Of a stretch of 64,000 nucleotides of DNA, positions 25,201 to 40,200 are shown piece after piece. Origin of the DNA: Echinococcus granulosus (taxonomy: Eukaryota > Platyhelminthes > Cestoda > Cyclophyllidea > Taeniidae); assembly GCF_000524195.1 (NCBI RefSeq), contig NW_020170447.1:321998-385997 (forward strand). The letters are read 5' to 3'. The notes under the pieces were generated by a model. It was not told where the DNA came from. It did not search any database and was given only the letters and a program-made list of their open reading frames with translations. Position 1 is the first letter of the stretch. Each line of letters begins with the position of its first letter. Made by a program: the position numbers and the translations under genes.

Positions 25201-28200
25201 CGGACTATTGTTCACTTGTTGAAAGGCGAATAGCAATTATGAATGGGACTTATCTACTTGCTGCAAGACAAGTACAAGGACAGTGAATAAGTTGGAAGAA
25301 GTTCTTGATTTTCGAAGGCAGTGCAAGACCTCGTGGAGTCACAAAAAACTGATTTGTGAGAGGATCTTGTACTGTACTTTGTTATGGGGAGTAGGCAATA
25401 CCTCAGCTCCTCCTCCGCACTCCCCTGACGTTTCTCCAATCTCTAAGCGATGATCATCGCCTTTTCTTGGCATCAGAAGATTACTTACTAGATAGAAGCC
25501 CTGGAAGCAAAACAAATACGTTTGGAGCTGTGCTTGGTTATCTGCTTAGAGCGCCAAAAATTTCGTTCAAAGCAGAACTCACAGATGGTTAGTCTCGACG
25601 GGAAAGGATTAGATGCTTGGCTAACAGTGATTACTCCAACACGTGTCCAGAAGTCCCCTTTTTCTACCCCAAAAACCCCATGAACTTGTTCGGCATTGCC
25701 TTAAAGAATTAAAGATATCGTCATGTCGCTGAACCACTTGAATTTCACTGCCTTCCCTTCATCTCTCTGACCAGGCGACAACACCTTCACCCGATGACTC
25801 ACCCCGGGACCATCTCAACTCCTCCCACTTCAAACTCGGCCTAGTTACTGGCGCACTGGTGCATCATTTTCAGCTCCTCTCTTGTGTTACCATCTTCTGT
25901 GGGAATATTTATTACTCCTGCTCCCATAGTCCCGATAGAGGGACCGAGGGAACAACTTATCGCGGTACAAACTTATCTATCGCCTGATGCTAGGCCTGAT
26001 GTGGACACCGCTTTCGGCCAAGGAAAGAGTGTAAAGAAGAGTTTTCGAATTCACTGTAGTCAGTAGGAAAAGAGGTGGTGCTTTCAGTACTTCAGACATG
26101 GCGTTGATTCGCAAAGAAGCGGTGAATGATAGGCAAAGCTGAATGAAGTGGGAGGAGGCAGTATCTACCATTGAAGTAATTCCAGCAAACCATACCCGAA
26201 ATCGCACAAACTTTCTTAGTCACTTTATGGTTGTCACGGTCTTAAGTGTTGGGGATAAATACTTGTGCTCCTCGATTCGGATCTTAGATACCCGTCTGGC
26301 AGACACTAATGCATTTAAGGTTGTAACGAACTAAAGCGTAAGCGACCTTATCACTTCTTTATCTCGCATCAGACGCTCCAGTCAATGGGAGACACTTTCG
26401 AGCTGTCCAATTCACTAAGCCATGGAAACACACACACATTGTAGGACATAATGTCAAAGATGCCCTATGAGTTTGACAATTATCTCCTCTCTAGACCTCA
26501 AGACAAATCACAAGGCCAACTGGCCTGCCAGACAGAAGTAGGCGCATGGCGTCCTTTGGATACGGTCAATTAATGCTCCTCACTTTTACTTTTTCCCTTT
26601 AAAAGATGTCTTTCTTATGACTAAATCTAGCACAGCCACATTCATCCGTAAGTTATCTTCACGATGCCATATTTCATAGCCTTGCGAACCATTAAACGTT
26701 GATTGTTTCAATGTCAAATCTGCCTGTTTTTAATTTTCTCACCTTTTTTACCGTTGCAGTTCCTCCAATGACGAACGAGAGGCCTATACCGACAGCATTT
26801 TGGACGAAATTGTCGATTCTGCAGATAGACCCTTCGATGTGAGTTCACCACCTCCTTCGTCTTTAAAGTCCTTGACATCAGAAGGCATAAGCGAGTTTTT
26901 GTTGGTAATCCTCTCAACAGCGCTCCAAGCATAGACTCAAATTAGTAGCAGAGCTAGAGGTTGATATGCTCATCCACCACCGGATCGTGTGGGCCGTAGA
27001 AGGAGCCGCCATTCTGAAATGCTAAAGGCCACCTCTGAGCAGCTCCTGAAAATCCGGAGTTACAAGAAAAAGTGAACAATTCAATCTCCTAATTGCTGTA
27101 GTGGGCAGCTAAAAGCGAAACCTCGGGACGTGCCTCCTTCTCGGAAGCTCCCCTCGCAAGGGTTGAAAACAAGACGATAAGATCTAATGGGAGATTAAGC
27201 TATTTGTTTTACTCTTGCATAGGTGATATATCGTCTTGGGGGTGAGCGTAGGGATTGGAATTTGGAGATTTGTTTCCGTTTGTTGAAAGAAAAGAGGCAA
27301 AATTGTATTCTTTTTGACAATTATTTTTGCACAAAAATTGCATGCCTTTCATCCAGAATAACAGCTAACAAGGCAGTCTTATTGCTGCACGACCTTGAAC
27401 CTTCAAAAAGAGTGCTTTTTGGATTCAAAAAAATGTCATTGTCCAGTATTCCACAAGCATTTGACTAATTCCCCTTCGAGTCTTATAAATCGCTTGTACA
27501 ATTCTGACAAAATTGCAAACCATTCAATTGTTCACAAATGCCTTCATTGCACCCTCTTTCCTCTGACAAGATCACAAATAAGCATTCCCCCCTTCAAATT
27601 ATGAATGATTGAGGCAGATTTTCCACTTATCAAAGTCAAAAACACGAGAAATACGTCTCTTTTTAGCCTTTTTGTATCTTCTGGTAAACTAGACGCGAAG
27701 GGGATTTTATTGGGCGAAGTTGTCCTTCCTTGGGTCATTTTTCTCGACTTAAATGAAGAATTCTGATGCACGGCGATGTAAAGAAAACCTGTGGAGGGAG
27801 AGGGAGTGAGCAGTAGACAAAACGCCAAGTGGCCTTTTACTTTATTCGCAGAGAATTGCGTCCAGTGGTTTTTAACTCCTGAATTCACCTTACTCTACCT
27901 GTCGGGTTAATGGACACTTTTGAGTTCAACTTAAACAGTACTTCTGAAGGCATAGAATGAAAACAAGGAACGTGGACGGAAATTTCATCCCTTTTTTTCC
28001 TTATTTATCCGTTCTTTTGAGTCTGCGTTCAAACCCATTCACCCCGGTTACATACAGCTGTTTCTTTTACTCTGGTCCCGGTGTTGTTTGAGTGCTATCT
28101 CATTTCGGTCCCCCTCCCTTTTGGAATAGGCTCATTTTCAAGACTGTAAGAGTCTTTCCAAATGTTCTTACATGCTTTCTCTTTTCCAACACACTTTTTA

Positions 28201-31200
28201 GGGGCGCGGCTGGTGGCGTGAGCAGGAGGAGCCGTGGCAAACACTTGCATGTTGCCGAGAGTTGACAGCCGCGCTCCGTCATCCTACCTCGCCTTCCACC
28301 TACGTCAATTACTTTCCTGTCCATCAGGACGGCTCGTGCAACGGCCTTCAACACTACGCCGCCATGGGTCGCGACGAACGCGGCGCCGCGTCAGTCAGTC
28401 TGGAGGACTGTGAACGTCCTCGTGATGTCTACTCTGATGTCACCGAAGTGGTACATATTACCTAGATAGGCTATATCAGAAGCATTACGTTCACAGACAG
28501 GGCGATTTACCTGCGTAGCAACAGGATCCGCTATCACTGTTTCCTCTTCCTTTTCTACTTAGCAGCAATTTCGGTAGCACCGTACCAGCTACGGGTTGTT
28601 TCTTCTTCTTGCTGCAAGCAGGCCTTTACTTAAACTGGTCCTTTCAGTAGCACCAATGTTTGTATTTTAACCTCATTTTCTCTCCAATTAGTGTTTATCA
28701 ATTGACATCTATTGAAACGCCATTATAAGTAGTATGTGTATGCCCGCTGATCCAATTTGTTAATCAATCACAGGTAGAGGCACGGCGTCGTGCAGACGCC
28801 GCGGAAGGCAACGAGGTAGCGATCGCACTGGAAGGCGCGGTACAGCGGCGCGTAATAAAGCAGTCGGTCATGACAACGGTCTATGGGGTTACGTTGTACG
28901 GCGCAATGGCACAGATCCGTCGGCAGCTGCGCGAACTCCCAACCTTCCAGACACCCGCTGGTGCCGACGCCGATCGGCGCCTCGGACCAGCCTCTGCCTA
29001 CCTGGCACGACTCACGCTATCTAGCATCGGGGCTATCTTCTCTTCTTCTACTGCAACCCAGGCCTGGTTTGCGAAGGTATCTTTATTGCTTACCTTTTAA
29101 ATTTTTCCATCTGGGCTTCATTTCCCGATGTTTGTAGTCTTCACCCGTTCCAAATCTACTGCTCGTTTTTCAGCGAGTTGGTGATTCACTGCGTGCGTTG
29201 TTTCCATCTTTAACTTTTGTATACTTTTAATGCGGTCGAAGATCTTCTGTTCAGTCTGTCTATTTTTCGACCTCATCCCATTCGAGAGGAGCTCTTTCTA
29301 GAACTGCCATTTTTACAACTGGCTAATTTAGGAAAGTGCAATTTTTGCCTAGTAGATAAATCAGTCCTTTAAATTCCAGGTTGCAATAGGTTTGAAGAGG
29401 TTCTCTTTTTAATTTTCGTCCAATCTATCACCCGATTGTTGCCCGATTGCGCATGTGATTGTTCGTACGTACGCATTCAAATGTGTTGGTCCCTACATTC
29501 GGCACCTTTCATCGGGTCCTTTACTATTTAACCTTTATTTTGAAGCCTCGTATCACGAAGTGTTGGTTAGATCTGGTGGACGTGCCTCAAATCTGTCCGC
29601 CCTATGGACAAATTTGGACTTGGTTCCATAGCTGTGGGAGCTTTTCGCAGCGTTCACCGCACCGCATTTGGCGAAAGTGTGGCAGCAGAACGTACCACTT
29701 ACAAAAGGCTAAAGTAAACGGGTCGGTTCTGGTGATGAAACATTTGAGGATAGTCGCAGGATAGTCCTCAAACATTGGTAGTGATGGCGGATTATATGTT
29801 GGTGTTGAAAGTATCCTTAGGCTTGGACGTGTGTGATGAAATTGTCTAGCCCATACGCCAGTTAGGAAGAGAGCCGTATTGGAGGCTAAAAGGATACGGG
29901 TGTCACATATGTTTGCCGACTGTCTTTCCTTTAGAGATGGATTTCGTGGCGTAATGTTAGGCAAATCCATCCATTACTGGCTATTTCCCACAAAAAACTG
30001 CTCCCTGCTCCATACTTTATCCTCTTTTCACTGTGCTTCCTTTGCGTATATGGAATTGTTCACCAGATTTTTATGGGCTGCGCGGCTAATTGAGGTGACG
30101 ATCTATTCAGCCGATAAGATGCAACTCGATTGTGTGTGAGAGCAACTATTCCAGCGGCCATTGAGTCAGCTGAAAGGAAGTACTTTTCTCACAAGCCGAC
30201 GCATGACCTCATGCCGCCGCAAAGCTAACTCATGATAATATCTTCCACCGCACTTTAGGATTAAAGCGGAAGGAAGGGAAGTACTGCCTCATCTCATCCT
30301 CGTCCATCGTATTCTCCTCTCTTAATGGCAATCTTCCCAAGCTCTAGTGATTTTTATCACCTTTTCCTGGGATTAAAAAATCATTTAGGAGATAGGCCTT
30401 AAGCTAATAAAACATGGGATGGAATTGATGCATCGAGCTGGGAATAGTTGCTCGCTTCTAGAGTCAAAGAGGCCTTATACAGTGTGACCCTCGTAGTCAG
30501 CTCATGTCTCGTCGAAAAGGTATTACAGCTCAGCGTGAAATTGGACCTTGGGCATTGTTCAAGTGACTTCAGCTGCCTTATGGTTTGTTAAGGATTTTGC
30601 TTCCATCCCATCTGCAATCTATCGACTTTATCCATTTTCAGAAGGCGCTTCTTCAAGTCATCATGCCAACTAAATGATTCAAACTACGAGTCGGTTCACG
30701 ACCGTCTAGCAGCTCAGTCAATTTTTTAGCCTCTGAAAGCCTGTCTTTAGCGTTCCCTATTTCCTGCGATTTGGAGTGAAGCTCCTTTTTAATTTGTCAC
30801 CTAAGTTCCTGTCTCATCTCCAAAAATGGGCGTGACTACTACTTTTGATTAGTTTGCAGCAGTTTCTTCGTGGTTTGGTTGGATTCTCGATTATAGCTAA
30901 AACGTGTCTATCGGCTCATTTACGTCATCCCGTCCAATGGAGATAATACTTCTCTTTTGATTAGGAAAGGTGGTGTAATTTTGAAGCAAGAAGTGGGATT
31001 TTGGGAAAGAAAGAAAAGAAAGGGGATGATTTGCGATAGCAGCGTCTTGGTTTGTTAAGACTTGGTTTTACCGCTTCTTCTTGATTACAGCAGTTTACCT
31101 TGGCGAAATACCTGCCCCTATTTTGACTAGTTTCGTACGGTATTCGTTTGGTCGATTAAAAGCTTTTTGACTAATGTGAAAACCTTTCTCTTTTAGCTTT

Positions 31201-34200
31201 CTGTCTTCACTTTTGTTACCACTTTTGCGTCTTCGGTTATTGAGTGAATCCACCTGTGAAGCCTTCAATACCCCACATTCGAGAGAGATTTCTATTAAAT
31301 TTTAGCCCATATTTTGTAGGGAACCAAGGTGTATAGTGTCCCGAGTCTTCCCCGATGTCGAAAGAAGCCAATACTAAGGCAGAATATGTATTACCAACGT
31401 GCAGAATAGCTAGGGATGGGCTACTGGCATGGCCCAGAAGTCATCGGAGATACCACGGTAGTGCCTTAAGCGCGCCCCACAAAAACAAATTGGCGAGTTA
31501 AACAAACAAAGCATTGCATAGTCACTCTCGCCTTTTCAGCGTCACCCTCGACGCTCCTCTTGTTTAGCATAGTTGGTTCCCTTAAGAAAAGCACACACGA
31601 ACCAACTGCGCCGGTTACCGAAGTTGCATGCGGTTGGCGATTCCTGTGAATGTGGAGTTTTGTCCTTTTTGGGAACTGTACTAGAGGAAGGGGTAATGTG
31701 CTGGCCACCTTGTATGTTCATCCCTAGTCGTAGAAACACTACCCTAAAAGCATTTGCTTAATAAAGTGCAGTGTCTAAAATAGTTTTACGTCTATTTTTC
31801 CTTACCACTATGTTCTTCAGTGTTGCCCAGTCATACGTATGTACCTAGGTTTTATCCAGCTAGTAGGCAGGTGGAAGAGGTATCGCGAGTTCACTTGATT
31901 CACGCCTTTATATGGGTCCCGTAAATAGCTCCGTGACGAATTTTTTTGGATGCTTTACGGTTAGCGTTGGCCATCCATCTGTTAGTAGCATTTCCGCAGA
32001 ACACGGGACTGCGGTAGTTGCCGGAGATAGACGTCAGTTTCAACCCTTCTGTCAGGGGTGGTCACACATTTTCACATCCGCAGCATATGCCATTCTTCCG
32101 TTCAATTGGGGTTTAGCACTCACCAGTAGAAATTAGGGTAGTTTTCCACTGGGACCGGAGTCGCTTTCCACTGTCACCGATGTAGTGTTCCGAGTCTTTC
32201 AGAAGGACTTCGGGGCTAATAGTCTGACCCAAGGGCCATGCCGCCCAGCAGAAATACAAAGGCGGGGCCTTCAGTGCCCGCGAAATCAACACTAAGAGTT
32301 AAATTAACAGCTACAGATTTGGTGCAGTTTTCCCCTTTCATAGTAGAGATTTTGTCTGGTCTCTCACCTAACGTTTTTACTACCTTGTAATATGTCTATT
32401 TCCAAAGATGAACTTTTTCTCCTCAAAAATATTTGGTCTTTCTGTCTTCCAAGAATGTGATTTGATGAGAAATCTTGGTCTCATATCCTCCTATTTATCC
32501 CTGAAAGACTCATAATCCAACGTCCGATTCTTTTTTATCAGGATTTGGCTTCGCGTGGAGGCATTTCCAATTGCCCTTTTTTGGTTGTGTGAATTTCGCA
32601 AATCCTCTGTCCTCTTTTGATAGACTCTCGTCCTTCCCTTCGACCCCACCCCTTCCCACGTCATTATTCCTACTCCCTTCCTACTCTTCTTCGTCCTCCG
32701 CTTTCGCCTCAAAATTTCACGAAAATTCACAGGCATGCGCATTTTAAACATAGCGTCAAAAGTAGGTCGATGTGGGCAAAATTACCAGTGGATTCCCAAA
32801 GTTGGAAAAAACCCTAACAACATCTCTTTCGGTGTTTGACTCATCATTTTTCCACCCTCTTAGACGGTAAATTTCCTTTAAACTTTGTCATCTCATTCTG
32901 ATGTCTTTTTGTTTCATCTGACGGCATCCAAACAAGAAAAGATGCCGACTAGAAGTGCTTACCCTGCAATTTCACCCGATTGACAGTGTGGTCTTAGGAT
33001 GTTTATTTGTTCATTAGCTGCATTACCTCATATTCCCATGTTTCAGCCTTCTTAAGAGTTGTTTATGTGTAAAAACAAATCTCTACCTCCTACACTTCTG
33101 AAGCAAGTGGTGCCCAGCTTGAAAAGTGCCAAATTTTACTGTTACAAGACTTCCCTTTCTCGCTTTAGAGGGGGAAGGATTTCTTCCATGTACTGGAGAG
33201 GGGGATAGACGATATCGTTCATGTTCTGTCTTTTCATGGCGGCTAAATTGTCTGCTTACCTTACTGTACAGAGGTGGTGAGAATGTTAGCCTCGTGAACG
33301 CCACGGAAGATGAGACTGTACACTCTTCAACTGGTCCCACCGGAGGATCGTCGTTCTTGCTTGTTCTTTTAGGTGCAAATGTTCCGTCCAAACACTGCTG
33401 GTGGGCTTCTTGCAAATGTTAAATCAAACATGAGGTGAAGTATATCCACAATTTTTGTTTTTCTGTAGTGTTAAGCCGGAACAATGTTATGTGTACACGG
33501 AGGCTTGTCTTCATTCCTTTGGTATAACCTTCTAATCCCTTTCCGACAAGAGGCAGGGGGGTTTGAGGCTCCAATTTTTACGCAATTTTCCGTTTACGAG
33601 AGCCAAGAATAATGCAATTCTGGAAACCTCCATTTTTCTACCTCACATCTATTTCCCAGGCACCTATCTTGAAAGGTTAAAAGGAATTGCGATATCATTA
33701 GGGGAATGAATACGGCGGATGTGAGGTGATACCACCATGTGTAGTCTTGTTATGGGTCATTTTTGCGGCCGCATGAGGACTGGTTCATTAGTTCTGGCTG
33801 TCTCTCGAGAAAGCGATCTCCTTGCGCACCCTTCAGTTGCACCGAGTAGACGGATACCTCAATTCCTGCAAAATAATCTTTTTTCAATTTTTGCCATTGA
33901 AACGAAACGCCAAGCATCGCTGTTTACAACTGTTGTCGTCGTCTTCGTTGTCTACATTGCTCCGCAATATTTTCAAATCAACTCTAATTGGGATGGGTGA
34001 TGGTGGTGTTGGCGACGGCGGTGAAGGTGGAGGTGGAAGGGGGAGGCGGAGCGGGAGGTCGTAATAGTTAATTGTGCCACGGCACTTTCCCAATTTAACC
34101 TTCACCTCCGCCTCCTCGTCTCCTTTTGAGATTGTCTTTCATGAATTAAATTATCCCATTTTTCCCGTTCATCTGTTGGGGATGGGTGGGTAGTTGTTTT

Positions 34201-37200
34201 GCCTCGAGCACACTAAAGAATGGCGGTGATTTTGTTGCATTTTTCTTCCAAGAATTCCATTTTGAGTGTACAAAGCGACGATTTCGCTAATCGCATTATG
34301 CTTCCCAAAAATTAGGGGGTTAAAAGGTCATATAAGCATAGTTTATCCTTTAATTACGTGGTCAAAAGTCCATTATCAAGTGATTCTGGAGGGATTTAAC
34401 AATGACTTGCCTATCCTGATGNNNNNNNNNNNNNNNNNNNNNNNNNNNNNNNNNNNNNNNNNNNNNNNNNNNNNNNNNNNNNNNNNNNNNNNNNNNNNNN
34501 NNNNNNNNNNNNNNNNNNNNNCACGTTCCATGTGAAGCATACTTTTATATCCCACTTTCTCATAGAACTTTTTCCGAAATTTACTGATATTATCAAGTGT
34601 GAACTGGCTTTGTGTCTGCATAACTAAGAGAACTGTTTATGAACGAGTCGAGAAAAGGCGGGAAAATTGTTGCAGTGACGTTACGGATGAGACGTAGCCA
34701 TCATTAGCCTTATTCTCTCGCCCCCTTTCCCCAGGCTTACGAAATGTTGGAGTGTGTACGCGTGTCTTAGGCGATAAAATCCCCCCCATCCCAGCCCATC
34801 CCCTCCTCGTTTGCTGATTGGTTGGACCTTTGGTTTTGCGATCCTGGAAAAAGGCGGACTTCAAAGATGGCGACTGTCGCCTTGCTACTTCGTGATATCC
34901 ACCGAGTCAGGTTTAATAGTCGCCGCTGGACCCGGCATTTCAGCTTCCTGTGTCGCAAATAATTAGCTGTAGTGACTTGGCTTTGACTAGAGAAACGATA
35001 TGAGGAATTGCGATGCTTCTACTATTGAATAACTTTTGCTGATTTTTGAACAGTACAGTCTTTAACGGAAATGCATTTCTCTTCGTTAAGAATCGTTTTG
35101 GAAGGTGAATCCACGCTTCATATTAAGAGAGTGTGGTTTTCATCCTTCTGCCCTTCCCATCAAAGGTCGCACCTCACACCTTCAGGTAATCACTATGACA
35201 ACAAGAGGAAGGAGGAGGTGGTGGGGTGGTGGAGGAGGCGGGGAAAGACAGGCCAAAATTACCATGCCACACTCATCACTGACTCATCGTTCCCATGTCC
35301 GACCTACAAGTAGGCATGTTTTGACCTTCTTCTTCACCACCGCCTCCTTCTTCCTTTACTCACCCTTCTACGTGTAAAAAGGTCTTTGTCGGAAGCCAGG
35401 TAGAAAAAATCCAAGGCTAGACTCTACAGACTCCTTACCTCCTTACAGAGGAAAGGAATTTGACGGCAGTTTCTGCTACTTTGTTTGCATGTGACTGCGT
35501 CCACCTTCTCGGTCTGTCTGCCGGTGGCGTGGTGCTTCGCTTATGCTACATTTCTGTCAGTAGGCTGTTTGGTTAGAGAGGGGAACGCAACCCACATCCG
35601 GACACCTCTGCCGCCTGAGGTGTACAGCGAAAAGTGGGACTTTACCGTGTGATGTGATGACTAGACGTTGAGGTAGTGTGAACAGTGGTGTCCCTTTCAT
35701 TGCAGTGTCAAAGCTGATTGTCTGGAAATACACTCTCAGTCGGTTGACTTACTTGCCTCTTTGCGAGATATTATTGAGCGTTCAACAATGTTGTTCGACG
35801 AGCGCGTTCCTTATTCTAATCGACTTTTGCGGAAATAGTTGCCTATAAGCTTCTTAGAATTACGGCTTTCTTCATCCATCGTTATCACTTCAGTGGTGTC
35901 AAACTATTTCTGCGTTCAAGGCGTTCCGCCCCCAACTTCAATTATCTCTTTAGGCCAATATAGTCTTTTTTCCACACTGTTTTGTTTCATTTAACCTGGG
36001 TCTAGCTCATCAGCGACCACGAAATCAAGCCTGCCATCACTTTGTTCGAGTACTGTTATCCACTGTTTTTCGTTTAGAAAGGTTGCCAGGCGTGGATGTT
36101 GAGTCTATCTTACCGTACTGCCACTATTGTAGCCGCCGATCCACTACCAAAGACGCTATTGGGCATATGAGTTCAGTAGCTTAGATGACGCGGTCATGGC
36201 TCCTGCGTGGAGGTTGCGTTGCGAGGAATTGAAACGGCCTAAATAACTCAAGCAGGCATCACACTGCTGCACAGCCTCCATCTCATCGCCACTGGTGGTT
36301 ATCTCCCCATACCAGGGTCATTTAAATCAGACACAAGAAGTAAGAACATCAGGGAGGTTTCCTCATTCTGCTAGTCGTTTACCTCGTTGATCTCAACAGG
36401 AATTCCTCCAATCTTGCTCTTCCCACTAGTGGAATTTATTTGAGAAGTCTGTTTTTATCGGCAAAGCCCAATCAAATAGGAAGACTGGGCAAAAAATTAG
36501 GAAAGTTATAGCACAGTTTCTCTACTTTGCAATTCAGTTTATTTGGAACGCATTTTTCAATCACACACACACACACACAGAAGTCAGAACTGAATATGGC
36601 TAGAAGATTTCCTACTTCTTCCGCCAGCGGTTCATCCCATTGATGTTGGCTGGAATACCTCAATCCATATCCTCGTTTGGGAGTTTGTGCGTCCACCGTT
36701 AAAGCCACTTTTTAGGGGCTCTATATGAAGTAACTACATGAATTCGGCCATTTTATGTCATTGAATTGAAATAATTGCGCAAAGACTTGCAACTTACTTT
36801 TATTCGCTAAAACAATCACCACTAAAATCGGCGAATGGGATGTGTCTAAAGCTTACACAAGACAACGCTGGTGTAGGGCATTTAGCTCAATCGATTGAAT
36901 GTGGAAGGTTGAGTGTTGTCTCCTCTTCCTTTCAGCTTGCTAAGCACATCACTCGCTGTCGTGGTTGCCGCATCAGTTGGATAACCCCCTTGGGTTTGCC
37001 TGTCGTGCAACCCTACGTCAACCAGGCAGACTTCGAGCTCAATTTATGGAGCGGGGAGCTTTCCAACGCCGCCGCCTCCACTACGGCGTGGGCTACTGCA
37101 CTGACGAAAGCAGCTCGTCGCGCAGAGCAGCAGTTTCGCCGCGGCGGCGCGCGCGACTCTCTAGTTGGACTGCCGCTGCCGGACCCGGTGAAACAGCAGA

Positions 37201-40200
37201 ACGCCTTTCCGCCCAACTTCATCCACTCCCTCGACTCCTGCCACATGATGCTCACGGCGCTGCACTGTCTCCGTGCTGGCGTGATGTTCGCCTCGGTGCA
37301 TGACTGTTTTTGGACCCATGCCGCATCGGTGGATCAACTCAATCGGGTCAGTTGGGAGAGGGGATGAAATTTGGCTTACCTTTACCGATCATCCTCAGTT
37401 TGGAGCATCCACCTCTAACACATCTAATTACCACACTATTTGGGGACATCGGATCTTGCGCACAGTTTACTGCTTTGCATCTCGGAGTCACACTTTATTT
37501 CATTTCTACTCAGGCCGTCCATTTGATTACTCCTAGTTTCTTGCAACTTAGGAAGACACGATGTCACATTCCTAGCTCACTGCATGATACTGTCGGTTGC
37601 TCTTTCTCATGATGTCGACTTTTTCACCCCACTATTAGTCATTACGTGAAATTCGAGCTATCAAAAGTTGGCACAATTTGATTGGTCCTATAGAGTTAGC
37701 CATTCACAATGATAGAATCGTATGGAACTTTTTGATTTTCTATCTGGTCATGGAAGTCAGATGTGTTATTCGCTTGCAGCGGAGTTATGAATGTTGTTCT
37801 CGGTGAGGCACTCGAGTTATCTCTGAAAGCACTATGTGAGGCAAATAGCAGAGCCCCATGCCGTCATCGTGGAGACGGCCTCGCTTGAGATCGGAAGAGC
37901 CCAGTTAGTCACGCACAATTTAAATCTCACTATACCATACGCCTCCCGTCTTCCCTTGAGCTCCCTTTGTGGTGGCTTTTCTGTTTCAACCACTTCCAGA
38001 GAGTCATCCATGTGACAAGAAAGAAGATGACATGATGAATTTGCATAATTGCGAAAAGAGCGTTTGAATAGCAGTGTGTGTGTCAAGATGCATTCTCTCG
38101 TTCCTCTTCCACACTAGAAAGACTGACTGCATCCTCAACATCTATCCGGGAATCAAATCAGGGTCTGCATGCCACCTCCTCGGTTGCGTCGCCATAGCTA
38201 ATAAGGTAGCATTTTTGCACTTACCCTCATCCCTCAACCTAATCTGACCTTAAGAGGGGAAGGGGAAGTACGGGGGAGGCAGTTAATTTGGAACTCGGCC
38301 CTACCCTGTGGCATCATTAATTATTGGTAAAGTCTGTCCTCTCATAATAATTTAGAAATCCACCGAAAATTTCGAAGTCCACCCATAAAAGTGGGCAAGT
38401 CAGAGGCAAAAATAATTCTGATAATTGAGGAAATTCATTAATTACTGAAAGTAAGTTGTGTATTCCGCCTCGAATTTGGAAGCTTTTCTGTTCAAATTGA
38501 AGGAATCAACCAGCTCCTGTTGCGGAAAACGGCTGTTTGAATTACGCGGTTCTGCTTTTAGTGCAATCCACTAAAGGTGGAAAATAGCTAATTAAACTGA
38601 CTACTTCTTGAAAGTTCACTGTTTTTAATCTCTTTTCGTCCATTTGTGTCCATAAAAGCCTGGCGATTTTCACTATGCCCATAGACCTTCAAGGTCTTGT
38701 AGAATCTCACAGTAATTCTGTACCACCTAAACAGTAAGAATTCTACAGTGATTCTTACTACTACATAAATAGGGCACATTTATCTTGTTCAGTGCAACCA
38801 TCAAGATTTTTCTGCTTGTTTCTTACACAAGGAAGTAAGCTATTGCTGGACTAATGAGCTGGAAACGTTTCCTGTTTTAGCTGTAATGCAAAATTGGCAA
38901 ACTTAGCCAAGATTGACGTTGGATTCACCTTTGAAAGCTTCGTAGTTTGGGAAGTGGGTAAATGTCCAGAATGAAATTACTTATGCGAGTAGATCTTCTT
39001 CCTTTTTTTCTTCCACGAGTCTATGCTGATTCAGTTCAGAATATTGTGAAATAATTTGTTGATTCAATGTCGAATCCAGCGTTGCGTGGAGAAATTATTC
39101 AAGGCGATAGGTGGTGCTCGTAGTGTACTTCGCAGTCTCCTGAATGTGCTCACTGGTTGATTCTATTTGATTGGAACAGTTTATTGGAGCGAGTTGCAAC
39201 AGATCACGGGTTTTTCCGACTGGATCTGAAATTTTGAACCGCGTGGCTTTTCTATTTAATTCATTGCCAGTAGAATTTCGTAGAGGGCCTTTCATTACGT
39301 TATGAATCCTCGATTCCCCATTGAATCGCACGATGAACGAGGCGGATTCATGATGAGGCCAAATTTGAAGCAAAATCACTTCCAGATGGATGGTTCTTTA
39401 GCGAAGAAAGTTAACCATTACGTCTTGAAGATTTCTTTTTGACGCAAAAACTGTATGTCCGGGCTCCATGAAATCGCTTCTGCATCTCTTTGCCGCAGTC
39501 AGGGGCACGTCTTGTTCCGCATTCCTTCGTTGAAGACAGCATCGAACCAACTGATGGGAATGCTTGTATTCACGTATGATTTACAAATGCATGTGAATTT
39601 ATTTCAAAATTTGAGCCAAAAAGGTGTGGGATGAACTGCTTGACATTGCTGCACTTTTACCTTGTAGCGATTAGCCTTGTGTTCACGCCGAATTCCAGTC
39701 GAGTCCATAGAGAGGTGCTTCTTTTTTACCGCTGCGTTCGAGTTGCTTGTCAAATTTGGATCATTTTTGAGGGAAAAAGAGGGAGCTGGTTGAAAATAGG
39801 TGCTACTGTTAAAAGGTAGAGCATGAGGCTTTAATCAAACAAGAGAACAAAAGCAGACATCTGCTTTGACATTTCTTTCGGTGGCGCCTGGCTACGATGC
39901 TCAATTTGTCGCTAAATGTAGAATGGTAAATGTTGGTCCTTCAAATTTTATTCATTATTAGAAGAGAAAATAAGCTGACGAACGACATAAGGCAATCAGG
40001 TGACTGTGCAATTTGTTCCCTAGCAGAGCTTGGTGAAATTGTTTATTTGTTGAGGGAATTAGCACTACAATCCTTCACCTAACATCTCTTTCCAGCGACG
40101 GACAAATTGGCTGCGAATTCCACCTTTGTTTGAGGCTTTGTCTCCAGAGGCCAGGACAATAAACCTCCGTTTCTATCACAATTTGACTTCCCAACGAACT

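Larger units (their letters stand above)
29077..36935 (+). other. POLRMT intron, 7.9 kb with assembly gap
   Basis: Lies between the motif B and motif C exons. It contains a family-B repeat (29455-30390), a coiled-coil-like ORF remnant (minus, about 30640-30835), a full-length TRIM-like element (31330-32315), a 100-N gap and one member of an inverted repeat pair (34640-35735). The true length is unknown because of the gap. Confidence 0.75.

Noticed and set aside
34266..34621. ORFs spanning the run of N
   Set aside because: They consist largely of the assembly gap.
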